Below are positions 5,541-5,679 of a DNA stretch of 5,679 nucleotides, in pieces (within the stretch, counting starts at the first letter, position 1; each line of letters begins with the position of its first letter). The DNA comes from Namhaeicola sp039714555. GTDB taxonomy: Bacteria; Bacteroidota; Bacteroidia; Flavobacteriales; Flavobacteriaceae. The notes under the pieces were generated by a model. The model searched no databases, had not been told where the DNA came from, and was given only the letters and a program-made list of their open reading frames with translations. Both the position numbers and the translations under genes were made by a program. The DNA lies in the NCBI GenBank assembly GCA_039714555.1, contig JBDLJB010000078.1, positions 1 to 5,679 of the forward strand. The letters run 5' to 3'.

Positions 5541-5563
5541 AAACCCTTGCAGTGCAAGGGTTT
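5541..5563 (-). terminator. Hairpin terminator downstream of tRNA-Pro
   Basis: AAACCCTTGCA (5541-5551) and TGCAAGGGTTT (5553-5563) are perfect 11-bp reverse complements around a single central base, so the real loop is a few bases. On the minus strand the stem is followed by a short T-rich tract (TTTTGTGTTTG counting the stem end). It begins 35 bases after the tRNA 3' end, as expected for an intrinsic terminator of that transcript. The other strand also has a T6 run a few bases after the stem, so it might work both ways. Confidence 0.75.
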
Positions 5564-5597
5564 ATGATTTTTTAAAACTTTTTGAGAAGTTAAAAAG

Positions 5598-5672
5598 TCG
5601 GGGTGGCAGGATTCGAACCTGCGGCCTCCACGTCCCAAACGTGGCGCGATAACCGGGCTACGCTACACCCCG
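5598..5672 (-). tRNA. tRNA-Pro (anticodon UGG)
   Basis: The minus strand folds as a standard tRNA: acceptor CGGGGTG (5666-5672) pairs with CACCCCG (5599-5605), with a discriminator A at 5598. The D arm is GCG...CGC with a GG in the loop, the anticodon stem is CCACG/CGTGG with loop TTTGGGA (anticodon TGG), a five-base variable loop follows, and the T arm is GCAGG-TTCGAAT-CCTGC. It reads all or most proline codons. The CCA end is not encoded (ACTT follows the acceptor stem), so it must be added after transcription. Its promoter would lie beyond the right end of the window. Confidence 0.97.
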
Positions 5673-5679
5673 AGGTGAT

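Noticed and set aside
5541..5672. tRNA-Pro as an integration site for a mobile element
   Set aside because: No second copy of the tRNA 3' end and no integrase gene are present in the window.

Overview
The window looks like chromosomal DNA from a member of the Bacteroidota, probably a flavobacterium-like or related low-GC lineage. This is inferred from strong AT-richness, A-rich leaders without clear Shine-Dalgarno sequences, a TAnnTTTG-type -7 box before larE, and the flavour of the transposase and phosphatase remnants. No taxonomic search was possible. Every gene, intact or broken, reads on the minus strand, so transcription runs from the right end to the left.

Layout, right to left. A tRNA-Pro(UGG) gene sits at 5598-5672, followed by a hairpin terminator at 5541-5563. 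A gene-free gap of about 335 bases follows, with a few short repeats and a candidate promoter. Next comes a nickel-pincer nucleotide (NPN) cofactor operon: larE (4392-5204), larB (3749-4399, overlapping larE by 8 bases), a decayed 3' end of an alkaline phosphatase gene (3297-3734), and larC (2114-3283). larC is followed, through a TAATG stop/start overlap, by the remnant of a second non-lar gene (1811-2114). Farther left lie a repeat-bearing gap (1544-1810), an intact aldo/keto reductase with a twin-arginine signal (533-1543), and a scrambled IS982-family transposase remnant (about 38-325).

How the genes work together. LarB carboxylates the pyridinium ring of nicotinic acid adenine dinucleotide and releases AMP. 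LarE replaces the two carboxylate oxygens with sulfur. LarC inserts nickel, giving the NPN cofactor used by lactate racemase (LarA) and its relatives. All three maturation genes are open and keep their key motifs, while both extra genes lodged in the operon are destroyed by stops and frameshifts. No larA-type apoenzyme is in the window, so the client enzyme must be encoded elsewhere.

The most notable points are a LarE with three cysteines (CxxC plus Cys175), the pattern expected of [4Fe-4S]-type rather than self-sacrificing LarE; selective survival of lar genes among dead operon neighbours; and an 11-bp perfect inverted repeat at one of the frame-breaking lesions, suggesting a quasipalindrome-templated mutation. 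I see no convincing sign of a wholly new multigene system.
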